Source: an uncultured Actinomyces sp.
GTDB taxonomy: Bacteria; Actinomycetota; Actinomycetes; Actinomycetales; Actinomycetaceae
DNA length: 8,202 bases
Direction: 5' to 3'
Assembly (NCBI GenBank): GCA_915063485.1
Contig: CAJZDJ010000087.1
Span: forward strand, 1 to 8,202
In this document: positions 1 to 6,236 of the stretch, piece after piece
Layout of the letters: each line of letters opens with the position of its first letter
Position numbering within the stretch: position 1 is the stretch's first letter
Position numbers and translations under genes: made by a program
Notes under the pieces: generated by a model
Seen by the model: the letters and a program-made list of their open reading frames with translations, nothing else
What the model was told of the DNA's origin: nothing
The model's database searches: none

Positions 1-455
1 TCAGCATCAACCTTGCGCCAACCATCAGGGATAGGGTCACCTTCTTCATAGGCCGCCTGAGCCAGGCGCGCATAGTCTGCATCGCGTCCCTCTTCACCCT
101 CGCGCGGCTTGCCGTTGTAAGGATCCGAACCAGAACCACCATTTGCGGCTTTAGCAGCTGAACCTGCCCCAGCTGTACTCGCAGAGCCATTAACAGCGGA
201 GGCTTTCTCCTGCTCATCAGCCTGCTGGTTAAGGCTAGTGTTGCGCTCACGCAGAGAGTCCACCACATTACGCACCAAAGCGGTCAGGCTTGAATCCCAA
301 TCAGCCTTGAACGTATCGGCGTCCTCACCCACCCAGCCAGCACTGTGCAGCTGCCCATTAATTGAGCTCACAACGTCTTCAAGTGAAGTCGCCTTGTCAC
401 CAAACAACTGCGCTAAAGCACGTAACTGCTCAACATCAGCACCAACACTAGCCAC
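1..455 (-). CDS. WXG100-domain protein with C-terminal extension (putative T7SS effector), partial
   Basis: The gene is open to the left edge, so its C-terminus is missing; 151 residues are visible. I read the start as GTG at 455, because AGGAAGG lies 7 nt upstream (463-469) and the protein then aligns with the starts of its two paralogues. Residues 1-86 form a WXG100 helical hairpin: the turn is W41-V-G43, followed by DADTFKADWD, and the helix ends in QQADEQEKAS (77-86). Residues 87-110 are an Ala/Gly/Ser linker. From D111 a new acidic, less repetitive segment begins, with DYARLAQAAYEEG and then PDGWRKVD. It looks like the start of a separate folded domain that continues outside the window. 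By family knowledge, WXG100 N-termini target proteins to the type VII ATPase; that the C-terminal part is an effector or toxin is inference. It is the last of three WXG100 genes in tandem, 141 nt after its neighbour. I do not recognise the C-terminal domain. Confidence 0.85.
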   Translation of the reverse strand, partial: MASVGADVEQLRALAQLFGDKATSLEDVVSSINGQLHSAGWVGEDADTFKADWDSSLTALVRNVVDSLRERNTSLNQQADEQEKASAVNGSASTAGAGSAAKAANGGSGSDPYNGKPREGEEGRDADYARLAQAAYEEGDPIPDGWRKVDA

Positions 456-462
456 GAGCAAG

Positions 463-469
463 CCTTCCT
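463..469 (-). promoter_or_regulatory. Shine-Dalgarno site fixing the GTG start at 455
   Basis: On the minus strand the heptamer AGGAAGG is followed by a 7-nt spacer and then GTG. No in-frame ATG aligns with the paralogue starts. The same heptamer and the same 7-nt spacing precede the FHA gene at 6985, which supports this non-ATG start. Confidence 0.75.
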
Positions 470-596
470 AAATAAATTTCACTGCGCGTCACCGAGGCAA
501 CACACTAACAACTGCACCCAAATTACCCTGTTTAAGCAAGCCTATGGGAGCAAAACCCCACTAGTTACTCAACTCAGATCCGCTAAAAGCAGGGTC

Positions 597-1259
597 TTAG
601 CTTTCTACCGAGCGCTCAGGAATCTCCACAAAATCGGTGGGATATTGGGTGCTCAGCTGGGGCAGTTCAGGCAGGTAATTGATGGGGCTAGCGCCATCAC
701 CAAAAACATGCACGCCCTGCTGCCCAAACTTGCCGCTCGCGCCGATCCCGCTGACTGCAAAACTGCCACTTGAGCCGGTTACGCCGGCACCACCAAAACT
801 ACCGCTCGAACCACTTATACCGGCATCCTCAAAACTGCCACTTGATCCGGTTACGCCGGCGCTACCACTGCCACCGGTGCCACCGAAGCTACCGCTCGAA
901 CCGGTTACACCGCCGCCGCCATAGCTACTCCCGACGGCGCCACCAGCGCCACCGCCACCGCCATGGCTACTCCCGACGACGCCACCAGCGCCACCGCCAG
1001 AAGCCTGCTCCTGCTCATCAGCGTTACGGTTTAGATCCCAGCCAGCTTGAGCCAACGCCTGCGCCGCATTGCGCAGTTGCGGGGCTAAAACACTATCCCA
1101 GTCATCCTTGAACTTATCGCCGTCGCTGCCCTGCCAATCCGTAGCAGAAACCAAGGCTTTTAAAGCCAAGTTGACGTCGTTATCCAGAACCTGAGATTTG
1201 TTGTTAAAAGTCTGTGCCAGCTGTCGCAGACTCTCAACGTCTGCCCCATAAAGCGCCAT
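597..1259 (-). CDS. WXG100 protein fused to Gly/Ser-rich repeat region
   Basis: This 220-residue protein starts at ATG 1259, with GAGGGG at 1265-1270 as its ribosome site. Residues 1-87 are a complete WXG100 domain: DVESLRQLAQ at 7-16, the turn W42-Q-G44, DGDKFKDDWD at 46-55, and the helix end NADEQEQAS at 79-87. Residues 88-116 are two glycine-rich units, and 117-180 are 12-residue units of the type GVTGSSGSFGGA. The last 40 residues (181-220) are not repetitive, hold several prolines and aromatic residues (NYLPELP, QYPTDF), and end acidic. There is no signal peptide or membrane helix. WXG100 domains are substrates of EssC/EccC-type ATPases, so secretion by the neighbouring machine is a reasonable inference. 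The layout recalls PE_PGRS proteins of mycobacteria, with a helical export domain followed by a glycine-rich region, without sequence kinship that I can claim. A surface or adhesive role is speculative. Confidence 0.88.
   Translation of the reverse strand: MALYGADVESLRQLAQTFNNKSQVLDNDVNLALKALVSATDWQGSDGDKFKDDWDSVLAPQLRNAAQALAQAGWDLNRNADEQEQASGGGAGGVVGSSHGGGGGAGGAVGSSYGGGGVTGSSGSFGGTGGSGSAGVTGSSGSFEDAGISGSSGSFGGAGVTGSSGSFAVSGIGASGKFGQQGVHVFGDGASPINYLPELPQLSTQYPTDFVEIPERSVES
720..911 (-). repeat. In-frame 36-bp tandem repeats coding for GVTGSSGSFGGA-type units
   Basis: The stretch encodes residues 117-180 of the WXG100-Gly protein. Units begin at residues 117, 135, 147, 159 and 171, with a 6-residue half unit (129-134) between the first two. 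The protein consensus is G-[VI]-[TS]-G-S-S-G-S-F-x-x-[AST], and the last unit is degenerate. At DNA level, the 30 bases at 759-788 and 831-860 differ at one position and lie 72 bp apart, which is two periods. Loss or gain of a unit keeps the frame, so length variation between strains is likely. Confidence 0.85.
924..998 (-). repeat. Two-copy 42-bp-period repeat coding for Gly-rich units
   Basis: The segments 924-956 and 966-998 are 33 bases long and differ at one position (g at 937, a at 979). They encode two successive units of the form GGAGG[VA]VGSS in the same protein, just after the WXG100 domain. The near identity points to a recent duplication inside the gene. Confidence 0.85.
997..1025 (-). 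repeat. 29-bp near-exact copy shared with 1397-1425 (WXG100 tail codons)
   Basis: The bases at 997-1025 and 1397-1425 match at 28 of 29 positions, exactly 400 bp apart. They encode the N-A-D-E-Q-E-Q-A-S tail of two adjacent WXG100 paralogues. The third paralogue (about 195-230) keeps the protein motif but differs more in DNA. The identity reflects either recent duplication with conversion or strong constraint on this tail. Confidence 0.85.
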
Positions 1260-1314
1260 AGAAACCCCTCAAACGGTAGTGTTAGAAAAGTTCTTTTAAA
1301 AAAAATCTTAAGCG

Positions 1315-1356
1315 AAAGTTAGGGCCGAGGCGCTTAAAGCACCTCGGCCCCACTTT
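1315..1356 (-). terminator. Strong GC hairpin downstream of the 88-residue WXG100 gene
   Basis: The arms GGGCCGAGG (1322-1330) and CCTCGGCCC (1342-1350) pair perfectly over 9 bp around an 11-nt loop. AAAGT (1315-1319) and ACTTT (1352-1356) extend the stem across a small internal loop. Read on the minus strand, the hairpin begins about 34 nt after the stop at 1390. A run of eight T residues (1298-1305 as A on the plus strand) follows about 16 nt beyond the GC stem, further than in a textbook intrinsic terminator. It could be a terminator, a partial attenuator or a 3' stabiliser that leaves the small esx-type transcript more abundant than the genes behind it. Confidence 0.65.
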
Positions 1357-1389
1357 TAACACGCTAGAAGCCAATCAAGGCTGCTGCGA

Positions 1390-1656
1390 TCAGTGACCAG
1401 AAGCCTGCTCCTGCTCGTCAGCGTTGTTGTTAGCGGTGGTCTGAGCCTGACGTAGGGCGTCAGCAACGTTGCGCAGCTGGGAGGACAGGGTGCCTTCCCA
1501 CTCGCTCTTGAACTGGTCGGCGTCGGTACCCTTCCAGTCAACGGACTGGACCTGGCCGGAGATGGTGGAGATTACGTCCTCGACGGTCTGAGCCTTCTCA
1601 CCGAACTGCTGCGCAAGTGCCCGTACGCCCTCAATGTCCATACCTAGGAATGCCAT
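1390..1656 (-). CDS. WXG100 family protein (EsxA-like), free-standing
   Basis: This 88-residue protein is of the usual WXG100 length. I chose ATG at 1656 over the in-frame ATG at 1671, because AAAGGAAA (1661-1668) sits just upstream as a good ribosome site and overlaps the codons after the longer start. It forms a helix-turn-helix hairpin: DIEGVRALAQQFGEKAQ at 7-23, the turn W41-K-G43, DADQFKSEWEG at 45-55, and a second helix ending in NNNADEQEQASGH at the very C-terminus. Proteins of this family dimerise and are exported by the EssC/EccC ATPase, whose gene lies 158 nt upstream. There is no YxxxD/E motif, as the protein has no tyrosine at all. The ADEQEQAS tail is shared with both downstream paralogues and may replace that signal. 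The gene is probably expressed both by readthrough and from its own promoter, and is followed by a hairpin. Confidence 0.95.
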   Translation of the reverse strand: MAFLGMDIEGVRALAQQFGEKAQTVEDVISTISGQVQSVDWKGTDADQFKSEWEGTLSSQLRNVADALRQAQTTANNNADEQEQASGH

Positions 1657-1660
1657 GGTA

Positions 1661-1668
1661 TTTCCTTT
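1661..1668 (-). promoter_or_regulatory. Ribosome binding site deciding the start at 1656
   Basis: The minus strand reads GAAAGGAAATACC and then ATG at 1656. The purine-rich core lies at normal spacing for that ATG. The in-frame ATG at 1671 has no comparable site and would put this core inside the coding sequence, so the 88-residue reading is preferred. Confidence 0.7.
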
Positions 1669-1718
1669 CATGTAGTAGCTAAGTTCCGCGCTTCAAGCCG
1701 GAACCTTTCGACAAGAAA

Positions 1719-1747
1719 ATAATGCAACCTATCGCCACACCCAACAA
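1719..1747 (-). promoter_or_regulatory. Possible promoter for the 88-residue WXG100 gene
   Basis: On the minus strand, TTGTTG (1742-1747) and CATTAT (1719-1724) are separated by 17 nt and resemble -35 and -10 hexamers with partial matches. They lie about 63 nt upstream of the ATG at 1656, in the 158-nt gap after the ATPase gene. WXG100 genes are commonly needed in large excess over the ATPase, so a separate promoter here is plausible, but the match is modest. Confidence 0.35.
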
Positions 1748-1748
1748 T

Positions 1749-1797
1749 GGGGACCAATCCCCCTGCCACCCAGGTTAACTAGCTTTTGCTTGCAAAA
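1749..1797 (-). repeat. Two small inverted repeats between ATPase and WXG100 genes
   Basis: TTTTGC (1784-1789) and GCAAAA (1792-1797) form a near-perfect palindrome 18 bp after the ATPase stop. GGGGA (1749-1753) and TCCCC (1758-1762) form a second one with a 4-nt centre, immediately upstream of the putative -35 hexamer. Neither is followed by a T run on the minus strand. They may be weak transcript 3' hairpins or operator sites; the sequence does not decide. Confidence 0.4.
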
Positions 1798-1814
1798 CCG
1801 CCACTATCTGGGCT

Positions 1815-4800
1815 TTAACTAGCCACAATTTGCACCTTGACAGCCTTGGCAGCACTGATCCAGTAGCCGCGTCCAGGCACCATTTCCCCACGCTGGATGC
1901 GCGGAGTGGGGGTGCGCAGCAGGGTTTCGCCGTCGCCCGTATCAGGCTGAATCAGCAAACCAGTACGCGAATTCTTAATCTCTGCCAGCATCGGCGAGTA
2001 ACCAGACCAGCCGGAAGTCTCACCCTCAGCAATCACCAAGTGACCGCTACGCTTAGCCTGCTTAACCGCAGCCAACAGGTCCTTTTCAACCGGCGTGCCC
2101 ACAACTTCGGGGTAGTGCTCCACTACCAACACCAGCAGCGGGTGGTTGTCGGGGGCCTGCATGGCAACGTAATCCTTGATTTTCTCCAGGCCTTCCTTGA
2201 TCTGCTCGTCGCCCACCATGGTCAAATCCCACAGCCCAGCCACATCGGCCAAAGCCGAACGGCGCGGAGAAATAAACACCCGGCGTACCTTGGGATCCCA
2301 CTGCTTTAGTGAGCCAGCCAACCAAAGCAGCGCCGACGTCGTCGCCGCCTGAGGCGGACCCGCCACCATCATGGCCCCAGTAGGCACAAACGTGGCCGGA
2401 TCCAGATCCTGCGAAGCCATACCCAACACCGGCCAGCCCTGGTAAACCTTAGGCAGATCAGCCTCGCTAAGCTCAGTAGGCAGGTTAGCGATAGCTTCAG
2501 GCTTGATGCGGCCTTGACGGCTCAGGTACTTACCGAAAGCCTCAATGAGCTGGGCCTGGGCCATCTCATTAGAAGAGTCACCCATAATCGCCAACTGCAT
2601 TTCACGCCCGTCACCCATAATCATGGCACGCCCAGGCGGGCTAGCGGGGCTGAGCACATCCTTGGCCACACCAAAGTTGATGTAGTCATCCATATTGGAT
2701 TGACGCAGCACCACCTTCATCAAGAAAGCAGACAAAACATTGCCGCGATAGGGCGTAGTCCAGTCACAGGTGGCCGCCACGTGCACGCCCACACTGCGTC
2801 CATCAGTCAAAATACGCTGCAAAATATCCAGGTTAGCGGCGCCGTAAACAGTCTTCTCATATTCACTACGCATCGCCCCCAAACCATCTAGCAGCAGCAA
2901 AATCCGGTGATCATTGGTGTGACCACTAATGCGCTGATAGTCGCTGAGCGTGGCCGCACTGGCCGCCGTAAACCGGTCGGTGCGCTCATCAATAATGGAG
3001 CTGAGCTTACGCAGCAAACGCTCCACACCTTCAGAGTCATCGCCAGAAACAATCGTGCCCACACTGGGCAGCTTCTCCAGCACCTTCAAAGAGGCCCCGG
3101 CAAAGTCCATGCCGTAAATATCCACCGCACCCGAGCGCGGAGTAATGGAGGCCGCCAAAGCCAAACTACGCAGCGCCGTCGACTTGCCGCTACCGGCAGC
3201 CCCAAAGAAACAAATATTGGAGTCTTTCTCAGGTAGGAAGTAAGCGGGCACCTGGCTTTGATGCACCGGATCATCCACCACGCCCAACACCAGTTTGGTG
3301 TCACGCCGCTGCGGCAGACGGTTAAGGTCATAGGCGCTAGCCAACTCATCGAGCCATGGTTTACGCGGCACCGGCAGGCCCGCAATGCGCGCCGCCTGCC
3401 CCACCGTTGCCACCACGCGGTCAATATCCTTATCGATACTGCGCCCGCTGGTTTGCACCTTAGCCACCTGCCAGGGGTTAAGCGCCCCGAAAGTCATCTC
3501 ATCGACGCTCACCGAAGCGCCGGTAGCCTGCGCACTGGTACGCGCCCCCGGGTAGGCCGACTGGAACGGGGTAATACGTCCCGGCCCGGTCTTAGCCGCA
3601 CCGCGTCCAGGGATTTCCGGCGGGAAGTGGGCGGCGATCTTCTCCCCCAGCACGTCTTGGGAGTCAGACTCGTCGGCCATACGCAGCGCCACACGCAAGT
3701 TAGTGTTAGCGCGCAGGTTGTCTTTAATCACGCCGGCGGGGCGCTGGGTGGCCATGATTAGGTGCAATCCCAGCGAACGGCCACGTTGGGCGACGTCGAC
3801 GACGCCGTCAACGAACTCAGGCACCTCACCTGCCAGGGCCGCGAACTCATCAACCACAATAATCAGCGACGGCGGGCACTCGGGGTCACCGGATTTTTCC
3901 AGCTCAGCCAGGTCTTTTTTGCCCTTTTCGTTAAGCAGGCGCTCACGGTAGTGGATTTCGGCGCCCAGCGAGGTCAGGGCGCGGCGCACCATGGCGGGCG
4001 AAAGGTCGGTCACCAAACCCACACAGTGTGGCAGGTGGGTACAGGCAGCGAAAGCCGAACCACCCTTATAGTCCACAAACAGGAAGGTAAGGCGGTCAGG
4101 TGAAACCGCCTGGGCCATACCCAGCACCCAGGACTGGAGGAACTCACTCTTACCGGCACCGGTGGTACCACCCACCAGGGCGTGGGGACCGTGCACGCGC
4201 AGATCCAACGCCAAGGGGGCGTCGGCACCCTGCCCCACCAGGGCGGAGAGGGAAACGGGACGGTCCATGGGCACAGTCTTGGTGCGGTCAATAATGGAGT
4301 TAGTGGCTTGCCAACGGGCCACCTGAGCGGAGGCGTCGTCGGCCAATTCAGCGCCGGTAAGCGAGATGAAGCTAATCGAACGCGGCAGGTCAGAGTCGTC
4401 ATCTACAGGCACACCTGCATCCACCATGGGCGACATGTGCTTAGCTAGCGCACGCACCTGGCTTAGCCCCAGGTTTTCAGGGCGTACATTGGTGGCGTTA
4501 ACGCTGCGACGCACAAAACCCACAGTGGACTCTTCACCAGACACCGTCAGGTAGGAGCGGCAGGCGGCGGGCACCTGGCTGGCAGATTCAGCCACCCAAA
4601 TCACGTGCACGCCCACATCCGGGCCGCTCTCCACAATACGGTTAAGTCGGGCCTGATCCACCTGGGATTGATCAACAATCACCACCACGTCGGGCACATG
4701 CAGGGCGTCTTTTTCTTCAACTGTGGGGTTGAGCGGGCCACGCGGGCGTGGGCGGGTCTGCAGGCGCTGGAAAATAATTTCTTCCAGGTGCGAAACCAGC

Positions 4801-6236
4801 GAGGCACCCACCGCCGCGTCAGCCGCTAAATGCAGCTCCCCTAGCGGCGAGAACGGCGAGGCAGTGTGGGGTAGCCATTCAAGCCAGTCCCAGCGCGAGC
4901 GCCCAGCCGGGTCGGTTAGGCAGGCCACCACCAGTTCAGCGGGAGAGTGCATACACACCAGCTGGGTGATTACCGCGCGCGCCACCGGGTCAATATCTGC
5001 GCGCAGCCCGCTAATACCAAAAGCCCCGTCTTGGCGCAGGTTAACCACAATCGGCACGTCGTCGATCATGGCGTATTGGGCGCGCAGGGCCGCAATGGTG
5101 GATAGGCACTGGGGTAGGCCGTTTTTGGCTTCCTTGTCTTTTTCCATCCGGGCCACGGGTAGGTCTGTGCCCAGGCCGATACGGATCTGCATAAATTCGG
5201 GGTGTTCAGGGCGGCGCGACCACAGCAGTGGGCCCCCCATTTCGGCGTGGCGCACAATAGCTTCAATGGGCGGGTATTGCTGTTTGCGTACTTCGCGTTC
5301 GTTAGCAAATACCTGCTCAATGTGTTTTTGGGTTTCTTTAATTGCAACCTCAAAGGCTTCTAGCTGCTCTTTAAGGGCTCGTTTGCGCCGCCACTTGCCG
5401 TCAACCCACATACCACCCATCATCATGGGGCTCATGCATACAAACATGAGCGAGTAGGGGTTGTGGGTTACCGAATACATCATCAAACCCATAAAGGCCG
5501 GCGCCAGCATGGCGATAAAAGGCAGCGGGTTGGGGTTTTGCTGGGTGGGGGCCTCAGGCAGCTTGATTTCTACCGCTGGGGTGCGCGGCACTACGCGCGG
5601 GGTGCGGATGAAGTTAATGCCGGCGCTTCCGGCGGCGTCGGTGGCGCTTAGGGTGGTGGTCACCAGGGCCACCTTCACCTCAGATTTACCAATCTTGACG
5701 CTGTCTAGTGGCCCCAGCTTTAGGCGTTGCACCCGCTGACCATTAACGACGACGCCGTTAGAGGAGTTCAGGTCACGTACTTCTACTTCGGTGCCTACTA
5801 CCACCCGCATATGCTGCTTGGAAACCATCGGGTCGCTAAGGCTGACATCTACATTGTCGTCGCGTCCCACCAGGTTGGAGCCCTCATAGAGCGGGAAAAC
5901 CCGGCCCCTGTCAGGCCCTGAAACCACCGACAATACGGCCACATGCTCGCCGGCCACATTGGTGTCTGCCGGGTTTTGCATTAGGGAGACTTTAGCGCCC
6001 GAGTGCAGCCCGGAGTCTTCCAGCAGGGTGTCGCTGGTTAGGGCGCGAGCGCGCCCACGCCCGGCGGTGTCAATAATGTTGATGGAGACTGTGGCCGGAT
6101 CTATGGCCTGGCCGGCTTCGCTTGGTCCGGCACTAGCCAGTGCGGCAGCTACGTCCCCTACCGTCGCGGTGGCGTCCGTGGTGATTTGCAGGTTATGCGA
6201 GCCGTCGCCGCGCAGTAGGTTAAGACGTAGTTTCAT
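1815..6236 (-). CDS. EssC/EccC-type FtsK/SpoIIIE ATPase of type VII secretion, with ubiquitin-like and FHA domains
   Basis: This 1473-residue protein is the membrane-bound motor that binds WXG100 substrates. Residues 1-87 have a ubiquitin/YukD-like pattern: an opening strand, TVGDVAAALA, then TLLEDSGLHSGAKVSL. Residues 98-190 are an FHA domain with G124-R125, S139-xx-H142, N160-G161 and N165-G166 all present, so phosphothreonine binding is likely. Two membrane helices (about 238-257 and 261-279) are followed by a basic, helical stretch (281-320). Module 1 has Walker A GGTTGAGKS (689-697) and Walker B IIVVDEF with D796-E797, then the FtsK signature QRGRSLGLHLIMATQRP. Module 2 has GAAGSGKST (1012-1020), but Walker B reads LLLLDG (D1117-G1118), without the catalytic glutamate. 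Module 3 has lost the P-loop (GPPQAATTS at 1293-1301, no lysine), and its Walker B position reads VVEH. In studied EccC proteins the first module hydrolyses ATP and the later ones bind substrate. The start overlaps the FHA gene as ATGA with no clear ribosome site, which implies translational coupling. The FHA-TM-three-ATPase layout is closest to EssC. Confidence 0.95.
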   Translation of the reverse strand: MKLRLNLLRGDGSHNLQITTDATATVGDVAAALASAGPSEAGQAIDPATVSINIIDTAGRGRARALTSDTLLEDSGLHSGAKVSLMQNPADTNVAGEHVAVLSVVSGPDRGRVFPLYEGSNLVGRDDNVDVSLSDPMVSKQHMRVVVGTEVEVRDLNSSNGVVVNGQRVQRLKLGPLDSVKIGKSEVKVALVTTTLSATDAAGSAGINFIRTPRVVPRTPAVEIKLPEAPTQQNPNPLPFIAMLAPAFMGLMMYSVTHNPYSLMFVCMSPMMMGGMWVDGKWRRKRALKEQLEAFEVAIKETQKHIEQVFANEREVRKQQYPPIEAIVRHAEMGGPLLWSRRPEHPEFMQIRIGLGTDLPVARMEKDKEAKNGLPQCLSTIAALRAQYAMIDDVPIVVNLRQDGAFGISGLRADIDPVARAVITQLVCMHSPAELVVACLTDPAGRSRWDWLEWLPHTASPFSPLGELHLAADAAVGASLVSHLEEIIFQRLQTRPRPRGPLNPTVEEKDALHVPDVVVIVDQSQVDQARLNRIVESGPDVGVHVIWVAESASQVPAACRSYLTVSGEESTVGFVRRSVNATNVRPENLGLSQVRALAKHMSPMVDAGVPVDDDSDLPRSISFISLTGAELADDASAQVARWQATNSIIDRTKTVPMDRPVSLSALVGQGADAPLALDLRVHGPHALVGGTTGAGKSEFLQSWVLGMAQAVSPDRLTFLFVDYKGGSAFAACTHLPHCVGLVTDLSPAMVRRALTSLGAEIHYRERLLNEKGKKDLAELEKSGDPECPPSLIIVVDEFAALAGEVPEFVDGVVDVAQRGRSLGLHLIMATQRPAGVIKDNLRANTNLRVALRMADESDSQDVLGEKIAAHFPPEIPGRGAAKTGPGRITPFQSAYPGARTSAQATGASVSVDEMTFGALNPWQVAKVQTSGRSIDKDIDRVVATVGQAARIAGLPVPRKPWLDELASAYDLNRLPQRRDTKLVLGVVDDPVHQSQVPAYFLPEKDSNICFFGAAGSGKSTALRSLALAASITPRSGAVDIYGMDFAGASLKVLEKLPSVGTIVSGDDSEGVERLLRKLSSIIDERTDRFTAASAATLSDYQRISGHTNDHRILLLLDGLGAMRSEYEKTVYGAANLDILQRILTDGRSVGVHVAATCDWTTPYRGNVLSAFLMKVVLRQSNMDDYINFGVAKDVLSPASPPGRAMIMGDGREMQLAIMGDSSNEMAQAQLIEAFGKYLSRQGRIKPEAIANLPTELSEADLPKVYQGWPVLGMASQDLDPATFVPTGAMMVAGPPQAATTSALLWLAGSLKQWDPKVRRVFISPRRSALADVAGLWDLTMVGDEQIKEGLEKIKDYVAMQAPDNHPLLVLVVEHYPEVVGTPVEKDLLAAVKQAKRSGHLVIAEGETSGWSGYSPMLAEIKNSRTGLLIQPDTGDGETLLRTPTPRIQRGEMVPGRGYWISAAKAVKVQIVAS

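Noticed and set aside
36..50. YxxxD (YEEGD, residues 136-140) in the truncated WXG100 protein as an export signal
   Set aside because: It lies far beyond the WXG100 hairpin, inside the presumed effector domain, not just after the second helix where the signal acts. It is probably chance.
456..596. Promoter or terminator between the last two WXG100 genes
   Set aside because: Only a weak 5-bp stem (TGGGG/TCCCA on the minus strand) and no convincing hexamer pair were seen; the one supported site there is the ribosome site at 463-469.
720..998. Repeat array considered as CRISPR
   Set aside because: The repeats are in frame, have 36- and 42-bp periods without unique spacers, and encode a continuous Gly/Ser protein segment.
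679..1111. Plus-strand frames rich in Pro or His/Arg opposite the Gly/Ser repeats
   Set aside because: They are mirror translations of the repeats and GC codons of the minus-strand WXG100-Gly gene and show no other coding sign.
1657..1671. Longer start of the small WXG100 gene at ATG 1671
   Set aside because: The ribosome site AAAGGAAA lies inside this extension at the right distance for ATG 1656, and the paralogues align with the shorter start.
4723..5457. Long plus-strand open frame (244 residues) opposite the ATPase gene
   Set aside because: Its product has no recognisable domain and is rich in Arg and Ser, as expected from the antisense of a GC-rich gene. The minus-strand frame codes for a clear EssC/EccC-type protein over the same bases.
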